Translations under genes and position numbers: made by a program | Notes under the pieces: generated by a model | What the model was told of the DNA's origin: nothing | The model's input: only the letters and a program-made list of their open reading frames with translations | The model's database searches: none | NCBI GenBank assembly: GCA_019635735.1 | Contig: JAHBYX010000005.1 | Coordinates: 186,001 to 250,000, forward strand | DNA: 64,000 nucleotides | Direction of reading: 5' to 3' | Origin: Mesorhizobium sp. | GTDB taxonomy: Bacteria > Pseudomonadota > Alphaproteobacteria > Rhizobiales > Rhizobiaceae | Shown here: positions 39,535-48,363 of the stretch, in pieces | Position numbering within the stretch: position 1 is the stretch's first letter | Layout: the number at the start of each line of letters is the position of its first letter

Positions 39535-40815
39535 TCAGCGGAACAGCGCCGGCAGCCAGAGCGACAGCGCGGGAATGTAGGTCACCAGAGCCAGAACGAG
39601 GATGCCCGCGCCGTAGAACGGCCAGATCGAGCGCATCGCCTCCCAGACGCTGATCTTGCCGACGGCGCAGGCGACGAACTGCACGGCGCCAACCGGGGGC
39701 GTGTTCAGGCCGATGCCGAGATTGAGGATCATGATGACGCCGAAATGCACCGGGTCGATCCCATAGGCCTGGGCGACGGGAAGAAAGATCGGCGTCACGA
39801 TGATGATCGTCGGTCCCATGTCCATGAACGTGCCGAGCAGGAGCATGATCAGGTTGAGAAGGAGCAGGATGACCAGCGGGTTTTCCGACACCGCATTCAT
39901 CGAGGCGACGAGTGCAGCCGGAACCTTCAGGAAGGCCATCAGCCAGGAGAAGGCGGCAGCCATGCCGATGATCAGCAACACCATCGCGGTCGTGCGCACC
40001 GCGCCCATCGTGGCGTGGACGAAACCCTCCCAGGTCATCTGGCGATAGACGAACACGGTGACGAGCAGTGCATAGAGAACGGCGATGCAGGAGCTCTCCG
40101 TCGCGGTGAAGACGCCCGAACGCACGCCGCCGAAGATGATCGCGATCAGAAGCAATCCTGGCAGCGCGACTGCGAGGAGATGCAGCACCATAGCGATGCC
40201 GGGGAACGGCTCTGTCGGATAGCCGCGCCGGCGGGCGACGATATAGGCCGTGACCATCAGCGACAGCGCCAGCAGGATGCCGGGGATGATGCCGGCGGTG
40301 AACAGGTCGGCGATCGAGATCTGCCCGCCGGCCGATATCGAGTAGATGATCATGTTGTGGGAAGGCGGGATCAGAAGCGCTATCAGTGCCGCCATCGAGG
40401 TGACGTTGACCGCGTAGTCGGTGCCGTAGCCGCGCGCCTTCATCTGCGGGATCATCAGGCCGCCGACGGCCGCCGCCTCGGCCACGGCCGAGCCGGAAAT
40501 TCCGCCGAACAGGGTTGCGGTGACGATGTTGACCTGGCCGAGACCGCCGCGGACATGGCCGATCAGCGAGGCGGCGAAGGCGACGATCTTCTGGGCGATG
40601 CCGCCCCGCACCATCAGGTCGCCGGCGTAGATGAAGAAGGGAATGGCGAGCAGCGAGAAGATGCTCATGCCCGAGTTCAGCCGCTGGAAGACGACCAGCG
40701 GCGGCAGGCCCATGTAGAGCACAGTGGCGAAGCTCGCGACGCCGAGGCAGAACGCGATCGGCGTCCCGATCAGCATGAGGAGCGTGAAGACGCCGAAGAG
40801 GATCCACAGTTCCAT
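39535..40815 (-). CDS. dctM: TRAP transporter large permease (DctM)
   Basis: 426-residue membrane subunit with about 12-13 helices. Signatures: GTPIAFCLGVASFATVLYMG at the N-terminus, FGGISGSAVAEAAAVGGLMIPQMKARGYG, AALIALLIPPSHNMIIYSISAGG and GTFMDMGPTIIIVTPIFLPVA. It works with the DctQ and DctP subunits encoded immediately upstream as a sodium/proton-driven, binding-protein-dependent importer. The likely substrates are hexuronates or oligo-uronates, inferred from the operon. Confidence 0.96.
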   Translation of the reverse strand: MELWILFGVFTLLMLIGTPIAFCLGVASFATVLYMGLPPLVVFQRLNSGMSIFSLLAIPFFIYAGDLMVRGGIAQKIVAFAASLIGHVRGGLGQVNIVTATLFGGISGSAVAEAAAVGGLMIPQMKARGYGTDYAVNVTSMAALIALLIPPSHNMIIYSISAGGQISIADLFTAGIIPGILLALSLMVTAYIVARRRGYPTEPFPGIAMVLHLLAVALPGLLLIAIIFGGVRSGVFTATESSCIAVLYALLVTVFVYRQMTWEGFVHATMGAVRTTAMVLLIIGMAAAFSWLMAFLKVPAALVASMNAVSENPLVILLLLNLIMLLLGTFMDMGPTIIIVTPIFLPVAQAYGIDPVHFGVIMILNLGIGLNTPPVGAVQFVACAVGKISVWEAMRSIWPFYGAGILVLALVTYIPALSLWLPALFR

Positions 40816-40819
40816 CGTG

Positions 40820-41401
40820 TCAGGCCTTGGAATTCAAAGGGATGTCGGCGTTGTCGAGTTCGGCCGCAACCTCGGCCGGAACCTCGTCGGCGACATCGTC
40901 GATCGGCACCCCTGCGAGCCGCTTGGCGATGCGCTCGGCGGCGAAGAGACAGATCAGGATGCCGCCTCCCACCACCGGAAAGTAGTCGTGCGCGCCGGAG
41001 ATGCCGAGCGAGGGCAGCGTCGTGTTCCAGGTGAGCGAGACGAGCTGCCAGCCGTACCAGATCATGCCGATGCCGAAGGCAAGGATGACGACGTCCGAGA
41101 TCATGCGCAGCACGCGCTTGCCGCTCTTCGGCAGGACGTAGAGCAGCACGTCGAAGCCGAGATGATAGTTCTCCCGCACTCCGACCGCCGCACCGAGGAA
41201 GATGAACCAGCTCATCAGCATGACGGCACCAGGCTCCGTCCAGCTCGGCGAATCGTTCAGCACATATCGGCAGAACACCTGCCAGGCGACGAAGGCGGTC
41301 ATGGCGACCAGTCCTGCGCCGGCAGCCCACAGCGCCAGGCGGTTGAGCAGAGTGAGCACCCTCACGATGCCTGTCGATCGGTTGTGAGATGGAGCGGACA
41401 C
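40820..41401 (-). CDS. dctQ: TRAP transporter small permease (DctQ)
   Basis: About 193 residues with four transmembrane helices: LALWAAGAGLVAMTAFVAWQVFCRYVLN, AVMLMSWFIFLGAAVGVRENYHLGFDVLL (the conserved DctQ motif), ISDVVILAFGIGMIWYGWQLV and FPVVGGGILICLFAAERI. No ATG fits. GTG 41401 is preferred, but a GTG 12 codons later is possible. It lies 4 bp upstream of dctM and 70 bp downstream of dctP. Confidence 0.9.
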   Translation of the reverse strand: MSAPSHNRSTGIVRVLTLLNRLALWAAGAGLVAMTAFVAWQVFCRYVLNDSPSWTEPGAVMLMSWFIFLGAAVGVRENYHLGFDVLLYVLPKSGKRVLRMISDVVILAFGIGMIWYGWQLVSLTWNTTLPSLGISGAHDYFPVVGGGILICLFAAERIAKRLAGVPIDDVADEVPAEVAAELDNADIPLNSKA

Positions 41402-41471
41402 GTGCGAGCCTTGTGTTGCAGGGACCTGAAGCTCCGCCCGGCTCGACGCCGGGCGGAACGTTAGTAGAAGC

Positions 41472-42446
41472 TTACTGAACGGCCTTGACGTCTTCGACCA
41501 TCTTCTGCAGCACCGGATCGGTGACATGCTTGGCGTAGACCGGCGCCATGGCGTCGATGAAGCCCTGCTTCTCCGGGGTGGTTATCATCGCGCCGGCCGC
41601 GACGACCTTGGCCTTGGACTCCTCGACCTTTGCCGCCCACAGTTCGCGCTGCTTGGTGACGCTTTCCTTCGCCGCTTCCTTGAAGATCGCCTGATCCTCC
41701 GGCGTCAGCTTGTCCCAGGCCGCCTTGTTCATCACGAAGACCTCGGGGAGGATCGTGTGCTCGTCGAGCGAGTAGTGCTTGGCAACCTCGAAGTGCTTGG
41801 CCGTGTCGTAGCTCGGATAGTTGTTCTCCGCGCCGTCGATGACGCCCGTCTCGATGCCGGAATAGACCTCGCCATAGGGCATCGGCGTCGCGTTGGCGCC
41901 GAGTGCGGCGACCATGTCGACGAAGATGTCGGACTGGATGACGCGGAACTTGAGACCCTTCAGGTCCTCGACCGAATTGATCGGCTTGGTGCGGTTGTAG
42001 AAGGAGCGCGCGCCGGCGTCATAGTAGGCCAGCACCACCAGGCCGGCCGGCTCGAACGCCGCGGCGATCTGGTCGCCGATCGCGCCATCCATGACCTTGT
42101 GCATGTGTTCCTCCGAGCGGAAGATGTAGGGCAGCGCCGGCACGATCGTCTCCTTCACGGTGCCGTTGAACGGCGCCATGGAGATGCGGTTGAGCTCGAT
42201 GACGCCCGAGCGGACCTGCTCGATCGTGTCCTTCTCCTGGCCGAGCTGGGCGGAGTGATAGACCTCGACGGAATAGCGTCCGTTGGTGCGCTGCTTCACC
42301 AGCTCGCCGAAATACTTGACGCCCTCGACCGTCGGATATCCATCCGGATGGGTGTCGGACGACTTCAGCACGGTCTGGGCGAGTGCGCCCGCGGTCATCA
42401 GCGCGGTGATTGCGGCGGCAGTCGCGAATTTGCGTATCAGGTTCAT
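41472..42446 (-). CDS. dctP: TRAP transporter substrate-binding protein (DctP)
   Basis: 324-residue periplasmic solute receptor. The start at ATG 42446 follows a GGGAGGAAC site. The signal peptide [24 protein letters not shown] precedes the mature domain. DctP landmarks: [40 protein letters not shown], the carboxylate-binding Arg region [46 protein letters not shown], and the C-terminal helix. The conserved Arg suggests an organic-acid ligand, consistent with uronates. It is 32 bp downstream of uxaC. Confidence 0.95.
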   Translation of the reverse strand: MNLIRKFATAAAITALMTAGALAQTVLKSSDTHPDGYPTVEGVKYFGELVKQRTNGRYSVEVYHSAQLGQEKDTIEQVRSGVIELNRISMAPFNGTVKETIVPALPYIFRSEEHMHKVMDGAIGDQIAAAFEPAGLVVLAYYDAGARSFYNRTKPINSVEDLKGLKFRVIQSDIFVDMVAALGANATPMPYGEVYSGIETGVIDGAENNYPSYDTAKHFEVAKHYSLDEHTILPEVFVMNKAAWDKLTPEDQAIFKEAAKESVTKQRELWAAKVEESKAKVVAAGAMITTPEKQGFIDAMAPVYAKHVTDPVLQKMVEDVKAVQ

Positions 42447-42478
42447 GAGTTCCTCCCTTGGGTTCCTGATGTTGCAGT

Positions 42479-43894
42479 TCAAAGTCTGTAGGCGCGCTTG
42501 GCCAGGCGGTAGGCGAGATCGTGGGCGAGGTCGGCCGCTTCGTCGTCGCGAAGCTGGCCCGCGACCACGAGGTCCGCGAGGTAGGCGCAGTCAACCCGCC
42601 GGGCGACGTCGTGCCGGGCGGGTATCGAGGGAAAGGCGCGTGTGTCGTCGTTGAAGCCGACGGTGTTGTAGAAGCCGGCGGTTTCGGTCGTCAGCACGCG
42701 GAAGCGGCGCATGCCGGCAGGACTGTCGAAGAACCACCAGGCCGGGCCGAGCCTGAGGCAGGGATAGACGCCGGCGAGCGGCGCCAGTTCGCGCGAATAG
42801 GCCGTCTCGTCGAGCGTGAACAGGATGACCGTCAGGTTCGGTTCAAGCCCCACCGCGTCGAGCAGCGGCTTCAGCGCCTGCACGTAGTCGGTGCGGCCGG
42901 GGATGTCGAAGCCCTTGTCGCGACCGAAGCGGGCGAAAATGTCGGCGGAGTGGTTGCGGCGCGAGCCGGCATGGATCTGCATGACCATGCCGTCCTCGAC
43001 GCTCATCTTGGCCATCTCGGTAAGCATCTGCGCACGGAACAGACGCGCTTCGTCCGGCGTGGCGTCGCGCGAAACGACGATCGAATAGAGCTTGGCCGCG
43101 GCTTCAGCCGAGAGGTTCGCCGTGTCGGCGCTCGGGTGGCCGTGGTCGGTCGCGGTCGCGCCATGGTCGCGGAAGAAGGCGCGGCGCTTGCGGTGTGCGT
43201 CCAGATAGCCCTGCCAGGTGCCGGTGTCGCACCCGGTGATTTCGCCGAGGACGCGCAGATTGTCGCGGAAGCCCTCGAAATCCGGATCGACGATGGAGTC
43301 GGGCCGATAGGTCGTCACGACGCGGCCGTTCCAGCCGGACGTCTTGAGCTGCGCGTGCCACCTGAGGTCGTCGAGCGCGCCCTCGGTGGTGGCGATCACT
43401 TCGATGTTGAAGCGTTCGTAAAGCGCACGCGGACGAAAGCCGTCCTGGCGCAGCTTGTCGTCGATGGCGTCATAGTAGAGGTCGGCTGTCGAGGACGACA
43501 GCGGCACGTCGAGGCCGAAAAGCGTTTCGAACGTGTGGTCGAGCCACAGCCGCGACGGCGTGGCGCGAAAGAGATGATAGTGCTCGGCGAACAGGCGCCA
43601 GATCGCGCGCGGATCGGTCTCGACAGGGCCGCCATCCCCGCGCGGCACGCCCAGTCTCTCCAAGGGGACGCCCTGGCTGAAGAGCATGCGGAAGAGATAG
43701 TGGTCAGGAACGACGATGAGCTGCGCGGGGTCGGAAAAGCTGGCGTTTTCGGCAAACCAGCGCGGATCAGTGTGCCCGTGCGGGCTGACGATCGGCAGGT
43801 CCTTGACCGATGCATGGAGTTCACGCGCTAATGCGCGCGCCGCGGGATCGGCCGGAAAAAGTCTGTCGTCGTTCAGCAGGGGCACGCCGGACAT
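42479..43894 (-). CDS. uxaC: glucuronate/galacturonate isomerase
   Basis: 471 residues, the family length. It interconverts D-glucuronate/D-fructuronate and D-galacturonate/D-tagaturonate. Conserved: N-terminal [18 protein letters not shown] (metal His pair), [26 protein letters not shown] and the C-terminal [38 protein letters not shown]. The start at ATG 43894 matches this N-terminus, although the GGGAGGA motif sits unusually close to it; GTG 43885 is an alternative. It heads the leftward uronate operon and diverges from a GntR gene. uxaB/uxuB and uxaA/uxuA homologues are not in this window. Confidence 0.95.
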   Translation of the reverse strand: MSGVPLLNDDRLFPADPAARALARELHASVKDLPIVSPHGHTDPRWFAENASFSDPAQLIVVPDHYLFRMLFSQGVPLERLGVPRGDGGPVETDPRAIWRLFAEHYHLFRATPSRLWLDHTFETLFGLDVPLSSSTADLYYDAIDDKLRQDGFRPRALYERFNIEVIATTEGALDDLRWHAQLKTSGWNGRVVTTYRPDSIVDPDFEGFRDNLRVLGEITGCDTGTWQGYLDAHRKRRAFFRDHGATATDHGHPSADTANLSAEAAAKLYSIVVSRDATPDEARLFRAQMLTEMAKMSVEDGMVMQIHAGSRRNHSADIFARFGRDKGFDIPGRTDYVQALKPLLDAVGLEPNLTVILFTLDETAYSRELAPLAGVYPCLRLGPAWWFFDSPAGMRRFRVLTTETAGFYNTVGFNDDTRAFPSIPARHDVARRVDCAYLADLVVAGQLRDDEAADLAHDLAYRLAKRAYRL

Positions 43895-43938
43895 TTCCTC
43901 CCGAAAGATCCTTGCGGGAAACTGGTATGGAAGTATAC

Positions 43939-43953
43939 ATGTTATGTCAACAT
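43939..43953. promoter_or_regulatory. small palindrome in the uxaC / gntR divergent promoter
   Basis: ATGTT-N5-AACAT, preceded by GTATAC. It lies in the 78-bp gap between divergent uxaC and gntR and is a candidate operator for the adjacent GntR protein. Confidence 0.3.
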
Positions 43954-43972
43954 CGGTTCCGGCGAAATTTGT

Positions 43973-44665
43973 ATGATGAATATCAGCAAGCTTGAATTCG
44001 ACACCGAGGCTCGTCCGACCATCGCCAAGCGGATTGCGGAGTCGCTGCGTGACGCGATCGTGTCGCTCGACCTGAAGCCGGGCGACGCGATTTCCGAGAG
44101 CGACATCGCCGCGCGCTTCGGCGTCTCGCGCCAGCCGGTGCGCGAGGCTTTCATCCAGTTGGCGGAGCAGGGCCTGCTGCGCATTCGCCCGCAGCGTTCG
44201 ACCGAAGTGGTGCGCATCTCGATCCGCGATGTGCTCAACGCCCGCTTCGTGCGCGAGGCTCTGGAAGTGGCGGTCGTGCGCAAGGCGGCCGCTGAATGCG
44301 CCAACATGCCGGCCGACACGTTCGAGGATCTGTTCCGCGAACAGATGGCCGCGTCCGACGCCAACGACTACCGCGCTTTCCACGCCCGGGACGATGCGTT
44401 CCATCGTCTGATTGCGAAGCTGTCAGGCAACGAGTTCGTCTGGAAGCTTATCGACGCGCAGAAGGTGCAGATGGACCGGGTGCGTTACCTGTCGCTCAAA
44501 CTGGGCATGCCGGCGACGATCCGCGAGCATCGCGACATCGGCGAGGCGATCCTGTCGGGCAATCCCGACCTCGCCGAAGCGCAGATGCGCAAACACCTGC
44601 GCAAGATCGACACGCAGATCCACCAGATCCGGGATCTGAACAGGGAGTATTTCCAGGAGGAATGA
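43973..44665 (+). CDS. GntR (FadR subfamily) transcriptional regulator
   Basis: 230 residues. Winged helix at 15-85: AISESDIAARFGVSRQPVREAFIQLAEQGLLRIRPQRSTEV. The FCD domain has FHARDDAFHRLIAKLSGNE and IREHRDIGEAILSGN, carrying the metal ligands. It is divergent from uxaC, a common place for UxuR/ExuR-type repressors, so control of the uronate operon is likely, alongside the second GntR inside that operon. Its stop is followed 3 bp later by the GGCGAAT tandem array. Confidence 0.93.
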   Translation: MMNISKLEFDTEARPTIAKRIAESLRDAIVSLDLKPGDAISESDIAARFGVSRQPVREAFIQLAEQGLLRIRPQRSTEVVRISIRDVLNARFVREALEVAVVRKAAAECANMPADTFEDLFREQMAASDANDYRAFHARDDAFHRLIAKLSGNEFVWKLIDAQKVQMDRVRYLSLKLGMPATIREHRDIGEAILSGNPDLAEAQMRKHLRKIDTQIHQIRDLNREYFQEE

Positions 44666-44667
44666 GG

Positions 44668-44709
44668 GGCGAATGGCGAATGGCGAATGGCGAATGGCGA
44701 ATGGCGAAT
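44668..44709. repeat. tandem array of six perfect GGCGAAT heptamers
   Basis: Six uninterrupted copies of GGCGAAT (7 bp each), starting 3 bp after the gntR stop codon. A degenerate inverted counterpart (ATTCGCT, ATTCCCT, ATTCGCC units) lies at 44757-44800, so the two can pair in a stem around a 47-bp loop. Confidence 0.85.
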
Positions 44710-44756
44710 AGGATTGGTTGAGGCTGCCTGCACGCCAAGTCCGCGCCCGCCGTTTT

Positions 44757-44800
44757 CCCTATTCGCTATTCCCTACTCCCCATTCGCCACTCCCCATTCG
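44757..44800. repeat. degenerate inverted heptamers (ATTCGCC/ATTCCCT units)
   Basis: CCCTATTCGCTATTCCCTA followed by CTCCCCATTCGCC repeats is complementary in register to the upstream GGCGAAT array. It lies just past the 3' end of the convergent Gfo/Idh/MocA gene and resembles the repeat at 15680-15722. Confidence 0.6.
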
Positions 44801-44807
44801 CCTCGAT

Positions 44808-45980
44808 CTACAGCTTCGTCCAGGCCGCGTTCTTCTTCGACGATTTCACGCAGGCCTCGACGAAGGCGACACCCTCGACGCCGTCATGGACGGTCGGATA
44901 GACCACGTCCTTTGCCGGCTTTCCATTCTTCTTGCGCGCGGCCCGGATCGCGCGCGCGGCCTCGGCGTAGATCGTGGCGAAGCCCTCGAGATAGCCTTCC
45001 GGGTGACCGGACGGCACACGGCTGACGCGTGCCGCGGCCGGTCCGGCGCCAGCGCCGGCGCGGGTGATCAGCTGCTTCGGCTCCCCGAAGGGCGTGTACC
45101 AGAGATGGTTCGGCTGCTCCTGGCTCCACTCGATGCCGCCCTTGGTGCCGTAGACGCGCAGCTTGAGCGCGTTCTCGTTGCCGGGCGCCACCTGGCTCGC
45201 CCATAGCATGCCCTTCGCGCCGCCCTTGAAGCGCAGCATGACATGCGCGTTGTCGTCGAGCAGGCGGCCTTTGACGAAGGCATTCAGGTCGGCCGACAGG
45301 CTGTCGAGCTCGAGGCCCGAGACGAAGCGGGCCAGGTTATAGGCATGGGTGCCGATGTCGCCGGTCGCCCCGCCCGCGCCCGACTGTTTCGGGTCCGTGC
45401 GCCACACCGCCTGCTTGGCGCCGGTGTCCTCGACCTTCGTCGTCAGCCAGTCCTGCGGATACTCGGCCTGGATCACGCGGATTTCGCCGAGCTGGCCCTT
45501 CTGCACCATCTCGCGGGCGTGCCGGATCATCGGATAGCCGGTATAATTGTGCGTCAGAACGAAGACCTTGCCCGATTTCTCGACCAGCGCCGCCAGCTTC
45601 TTCGCGTCGGCGAGGTTCGACGTCAGCGGCTTGTCGCAGATGACGTGGATGCCCGCGTCGAGAAACGCCTTCGCCGCCGGCCAGTGCATGTGGTTGGGCG
45701 TGACGATCGACACCGCCTCGATGCCGTCGGCGCGCTTCGCCTCGGCCTTCGCCATTTCCTGGAACGAGCCGTAGCTGCGCGAGGGATCAAGGCCAAGTTC
45801 GGCGGCCGACGCCCTGGCTTTATCCGGACTTGACGACAGCGCACCGGCGACGAGCTGGAACTCGCCGTCGATGCGCGCCGCGATACGGTGCACGCCGCCG
45901 ATGAAGGCACCCTGGCCGCCGCCCACCATGCCGAGCCGGATCGGCCCGCTGCCGGATTCGATCGTCTTGCCGCTGACCAT
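44808..45980 (-). CDS. Gfo/Idh/MocA-family oxidoreductase
   Basis: 390 residues. Rossmann motif RLGMVGGGQGAFIGGVHR at the N-terminus, the Lys-containing CDKPLTSN motif near residue 120 (EKP variant) and a catalytic-type GGATGDIGTHAYNLARF near 205. The C-terminal beta-sheet domain includes LRVYGTKGGIEWSQEQPNHLW. Such enzymes oxidise sugars, inositols or 3-keto-sugars with NAD(P). It lies 3 bp downstream of an epimerase-like gene in a two-gene leftward operon. Confidence 0.93.
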   Translation of the reverse strand: MVSGKTIESGSGPIRLGMVGGGQGAFIGGVHRIAARIDGEFQLVAGALSSSPDKARASAAELGLDPSRSYGSFQEMAKAEAKRADGIEAVSIVTPNHMHWPAAKAFLDAGIHVICDKPLTSNLADAKKLAALVEKSGKVFVLTHNYTGYPMIRHAREMVQKGQLGEIRVIQAEYPQDWLTTKVEDTGAKQAVWRTDPKQSGAGGATGDIGTHAYNLARFVSGLELDSLSADLNAFVKGRLLDDNAHVMLRFKGGAKGMLWASQVAPGNENALKLRVYGTKGGIEWSQEQPNHLWYTPFGEPKQLITRAGAGAGPAAARVSRVPSGHPEGYLEGFATIYAEAARAIRAARKKNGKPAKDVVYPTVHDGVEGVAFVEACVKSSKKNAAWTKL

Positions 45981-45983
45981 GGC

Positions 45984-47039
45984 TCAGATCCCCATCAGCT
46001 TGCGCAGCGCCGCCTTGTCGGGCTTAGCGCCGGCGAAGTCGTCGAAGGCCTTCTCGGTGACGCGGATGATGTGGGCGTCGATAAAGGGCGCGCCCTCGGC
46101 CGCGCCGTCTTCGGGGTGCTTCAGGCAGCATTCCCATTCCAGCACCGCCCAGCTGTCATAGTCATACTGCGCCAGCTTGGAGAAGATGCCGGAGAAATCG
46201 ACCTGGCCGTCGCCCAGCGAGCGGAAGCGGCCGGCGCGCTGGACCCAGCCCTGGTAGCCCGAATAGACGCCCTGGCGTCCGTCCGGGTTGAACTCGGCGT
46301 CCTTCACGTGGAAGGCCTTGATGCGCTCGTGGTAGATGTCGATGAAGGCGAGATAGTCGAGCTGCTGCAGCAGGAAGTGCGACGGGTCGTAGTTGATGTT
46401 GGCCCGCCTGTGGCCGCCCACCGCGTCCACGAACATCTCGAAGGTCGCCCCGTCGAACACGTCCTCGCCCGGATGGATCTCGTAGCAGAGGTCGACGCCG
46501 GCCTCGTCATAGGCATCGAGGATCGGCTTCCAGCGCTTGCCGAGTTCGGCGAAGGCCTCCTCGATCAGGCCGGCCGGGCGCTGCGGCCACGGATAGAGGT
46601 AAGGGAAGGCGAGCGCGCCGGTGAAGGAGACGGACGCCGTCAGCCCAAGATTCTTCGACGCCTTGGCGGCGTATTTCATCTGCTCGACGGCCCATTTCTG
46701 GCGCGCCTTGGGATTGTTGTGCACTTCCGCCGGCGCGAAGCCGTCGAACATCGAGTCATAGGCCGGATGAACCGCCACGAGCTGGCCCTGAAGGTGGGTC
46801 GACAGTTCGGTGATCTCGACGCCCGCATCGGCGCAGATGCCCTTGACCTCGTCGCAATAGGACTTGGAGGTCGCCGCCTTCTTCAGATCGAACAGGCGCC
46901 CGTCCCAGGTCGGGATCTGCACGCCCTTGTAGCCGAGGCCGGCGGCCCACTTGGTGATAGCCGGCAGCGAATTGAACGGCGCGGCGTCGCCGCCGAACTG
47001 CGCCAGGAAGATTCCCGGCCCCTTCATGGTCTTCGGCAT
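45984..47039 (-). CDS. xylose-isomerase-like TIM-barrel sugar isomerase/epimerase
   Basis: 351 residues starting at ATG 47039 with GGAGGAC upstream. TIM-barrel motifs: GYKGVQIPTWDGRLFDLKKAA, ITELSTHLQGQLVAVHPAYD, the metal-site Glu in LCYEIHPGEDVFDG near residue 195, NINYDPSHFLLQQLDYL near 225, and a C-terminal VLEWECCLKHPEDGA. It pairs with a Gfo/Idh/MocA enzyme as in inositol-like or 3-keto-glycoside pathways. The precise reaction is unknown. Confidence 0.9.
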   Translation of the reverse strand: MPKTMKGPGIFLAQFGGDAAPFNSLPAITKWAAGLGYKGVQIPTWDGRLFDLKKAATSKSYCDEVKGICADAGVEITELSTHLQGQLVAVHPAYDSMFDGFAPAEVHNNPKARQKWAVEQMKYAAKASKNLGLTASVSFTGALAFPYLYPWPQRPAGLIEEAFAELGKRWKPILDAYDEAGVDLCYEIHPGEDVFDGATFEMFVDAVGGHRRANINYDPSHFLLQQLDYLAFIDIYHERIKAFHVKDAEFNPDGRQGVYSGYQGWVQRAGRFRSLGDGQVDFSGIFSKLAQYDYDSWAVLEWECCLKHPEDGAAEGAPFIDAHIIRVTEKAFDDFAGAKPDKAALRKLMGI

Positions 47040-47310
47040 GTGATTGTCCTCCCAGACGATCTTTCTAGAAGGCCGGACTGCGGCCGCGCAATCGAAATAC
47101 GCAGGGTCCGCGAAAGGCGCCTTCGTCCGCTCTGGTATGACCAATGAAGGCGACCGGGTCAAGACCTCGCCCGCGGCCTGACCCGCTGCTTCCCGACTGG
47201 ATTCCACCTTCATTGCCATTTTTCCAGCACTTTATTCGTCATCCCTGCCCGACCGATCGGCATGCTTGCGAGGCTTGTCGAAATGGGCTACTCGTCGCAT
47301 TGCTTGAATT

Positions 47311-47321
47311 TGGTCTAACCA
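47311..47321. promoter_or_regulatory. FadR-type GntR operator TGGTCTAACCA
   Basis: Near-perfect TGGT-N3-ACCA palindrome, the usual recognition form for the FadR subgroup of GntR regulators. A GntR gene of this subgroup is encoded in the same cluster (49538-50251). Confidence 0.55.
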
Positions 47322-47334
47322 GTTTTCGAACTGG
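47319..47334. promoter_or_regulatory. overlapping perfect palindrome
   Basis: CCAGTT-TTCG-AACTGG: perfect 6-bp arms sharing CCA with the GntR-type site at 47311-47321. Could be a second operator half or an mRNA hairpin. Confidence 0.4.
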
Positions 47335-47418
47335 CTGGCCCTGGGAGGAATTCGGGCAGCGGTTCCGACGCGGATTTCGCGCGCCCTGCCCGGTCGAGAC
47401 ATTCGGAGAGGAGACATC

Positions 47419-48306
47419 ATGCATCTTTCGACACACAACTGGATGCGCGCCGAACCGCTGGAGACGACGCTCAGGCGGATCAAGAAATTCGGCTACGAGT
47501 CGATCGAGATCTCCGGCGAACCGGAGCAGTACAAGACCAAAGAGACGCGCGCGCTGCTCAAGGAACACGGCATCCGCTGCTGGGGATCGGTGACGCTGAT
47601 GCTGGGCGAACGCAATCTCGCCGCCAAGGACCAGGGCCAGCGCGAGCGTTCGGTGCAATACGTCAAGGACGTGCTGACAATGGTCAGCGAACTGGACGGC
47701 GAAATCATCACCCTCGTGCCGGCAACGGTCGGCAAGGTCGTGCCGGACGGCACCGAGGCGGAGGAGTGGAAATGGGTGGTCGACGCCACCCGCGAATGTT
47801 TCAGCCATGCCAAGAAGGTCGGCGTGCGGGTCGCGGTCGAGCCGCTGAACCGCTTCGAGACCTATCTGTTCAATCGCGGCGAACAGGCGCTGGCGCTGGC
47901 CGATGCGGTTTCGCCCGAATGCGGCGTCTGCCTCGACGCCTACCACATCCACATGGAGGAATTCGATGTCGAAGAGGCGATCCGCAAGGCGGGCAAGCGC
48001 CTGTTCGACTTCCACGTCGCCGACAACAACCGCTTCGCCGCCGGTCTCGGCACGATCGACTGGAAGAAGCTCGTCGGCATTCTCAAGGACGTCGGCTATG
48101 ACGGCGCGTTGACCAACGAATTCGTCGCGCCGGTCGACCGCACGCCCGCCAACCGCTATCCCGACATGGTCGAGCGCAATCCCGTCGACATCTCGCCGGA
48201 ACAACTGAAGTTCATCCAGGATCACGGCTCCTCGGTGCTGACCGAGAAGTTTTACACCGACCAGATGCGCATCACGGCGGAGACGCTTCTGCCGCTGATC
48301 AAGTGA
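47419..48306 (+). CDS. xylose-isomerase-like sugar epimerase (D-tagatose 3-epimerase-like)
   Basis: 295 residues, TIM barrel. Metal ligands are in the DTE-family pattern: Glu in VAVEPLNRFETYLFN near residue 145, Asp in CLDAYHIHMEE near 177, His in FDFHVADNNR near 203, and Glu in LTNEFVAP near 235. The FETYLFN and D-N-R segments fit ketose or inosose epimerases better than IolE. It starts at ATG 47419 after GGAGAGGAG. First gene of the rightward run: epimerase, enolase-superfamily enzyme, GntR, 2-hydroxyacid dehydrogenase. Confidence 0.91.
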   Translation: MHLSTHNWMRAEPLETTLRRIKKFGYESIEISGEPEQYKTKETRALLKEHGIRCWGSVTLMLGERNLAAKDQGQRERSVQYVKDVLTMVSELDGEIITLVPATVGKVVPDGTEAEEWKWVVDATRECFSHAKKVGVRVAVEPLNRFETYLFNRGEQALALADAVSPECGVCLDAYHIHMEEFDVEEAIRKAGKRLFDFHVADNNRFAAGLGTIDWKKLVGILKDVGYDGALTNEFVAPVDRTPANRYPDMVERNPVDISPEQLKFIQDHGSSVLTEKFYTDQMRITAETLLPLIK

Positions 48307-48363
48307 TCCGTTCAGGACAGGCCGCCCCGCGCCATCGGCGGCGCGGCGGTTCGAGGTAGAGAT

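Larger units (their letters stand above)
47040..47418. other. 379-bp divergent promoter region of the sugar-acid cluster
   Basis: No convincing gene. The clear elements are a TGGTCTAACCA GntR-type operator (47311-47321) and an overlapping CCAGTT-N4-AACTGG palindrome (47319-47334), about 90 bp upstream of the right-hand epimerase gene. The left half shows nothing I recognise. Confidence 0.6.

Noticed and set aside
48307-48363. Intrinsic terminator between the epimerase and the enolase-superfamily gene
   Set aside because: GC-rich symmetry exists but no stable stem with a T-tract; cotranscription is more likely.
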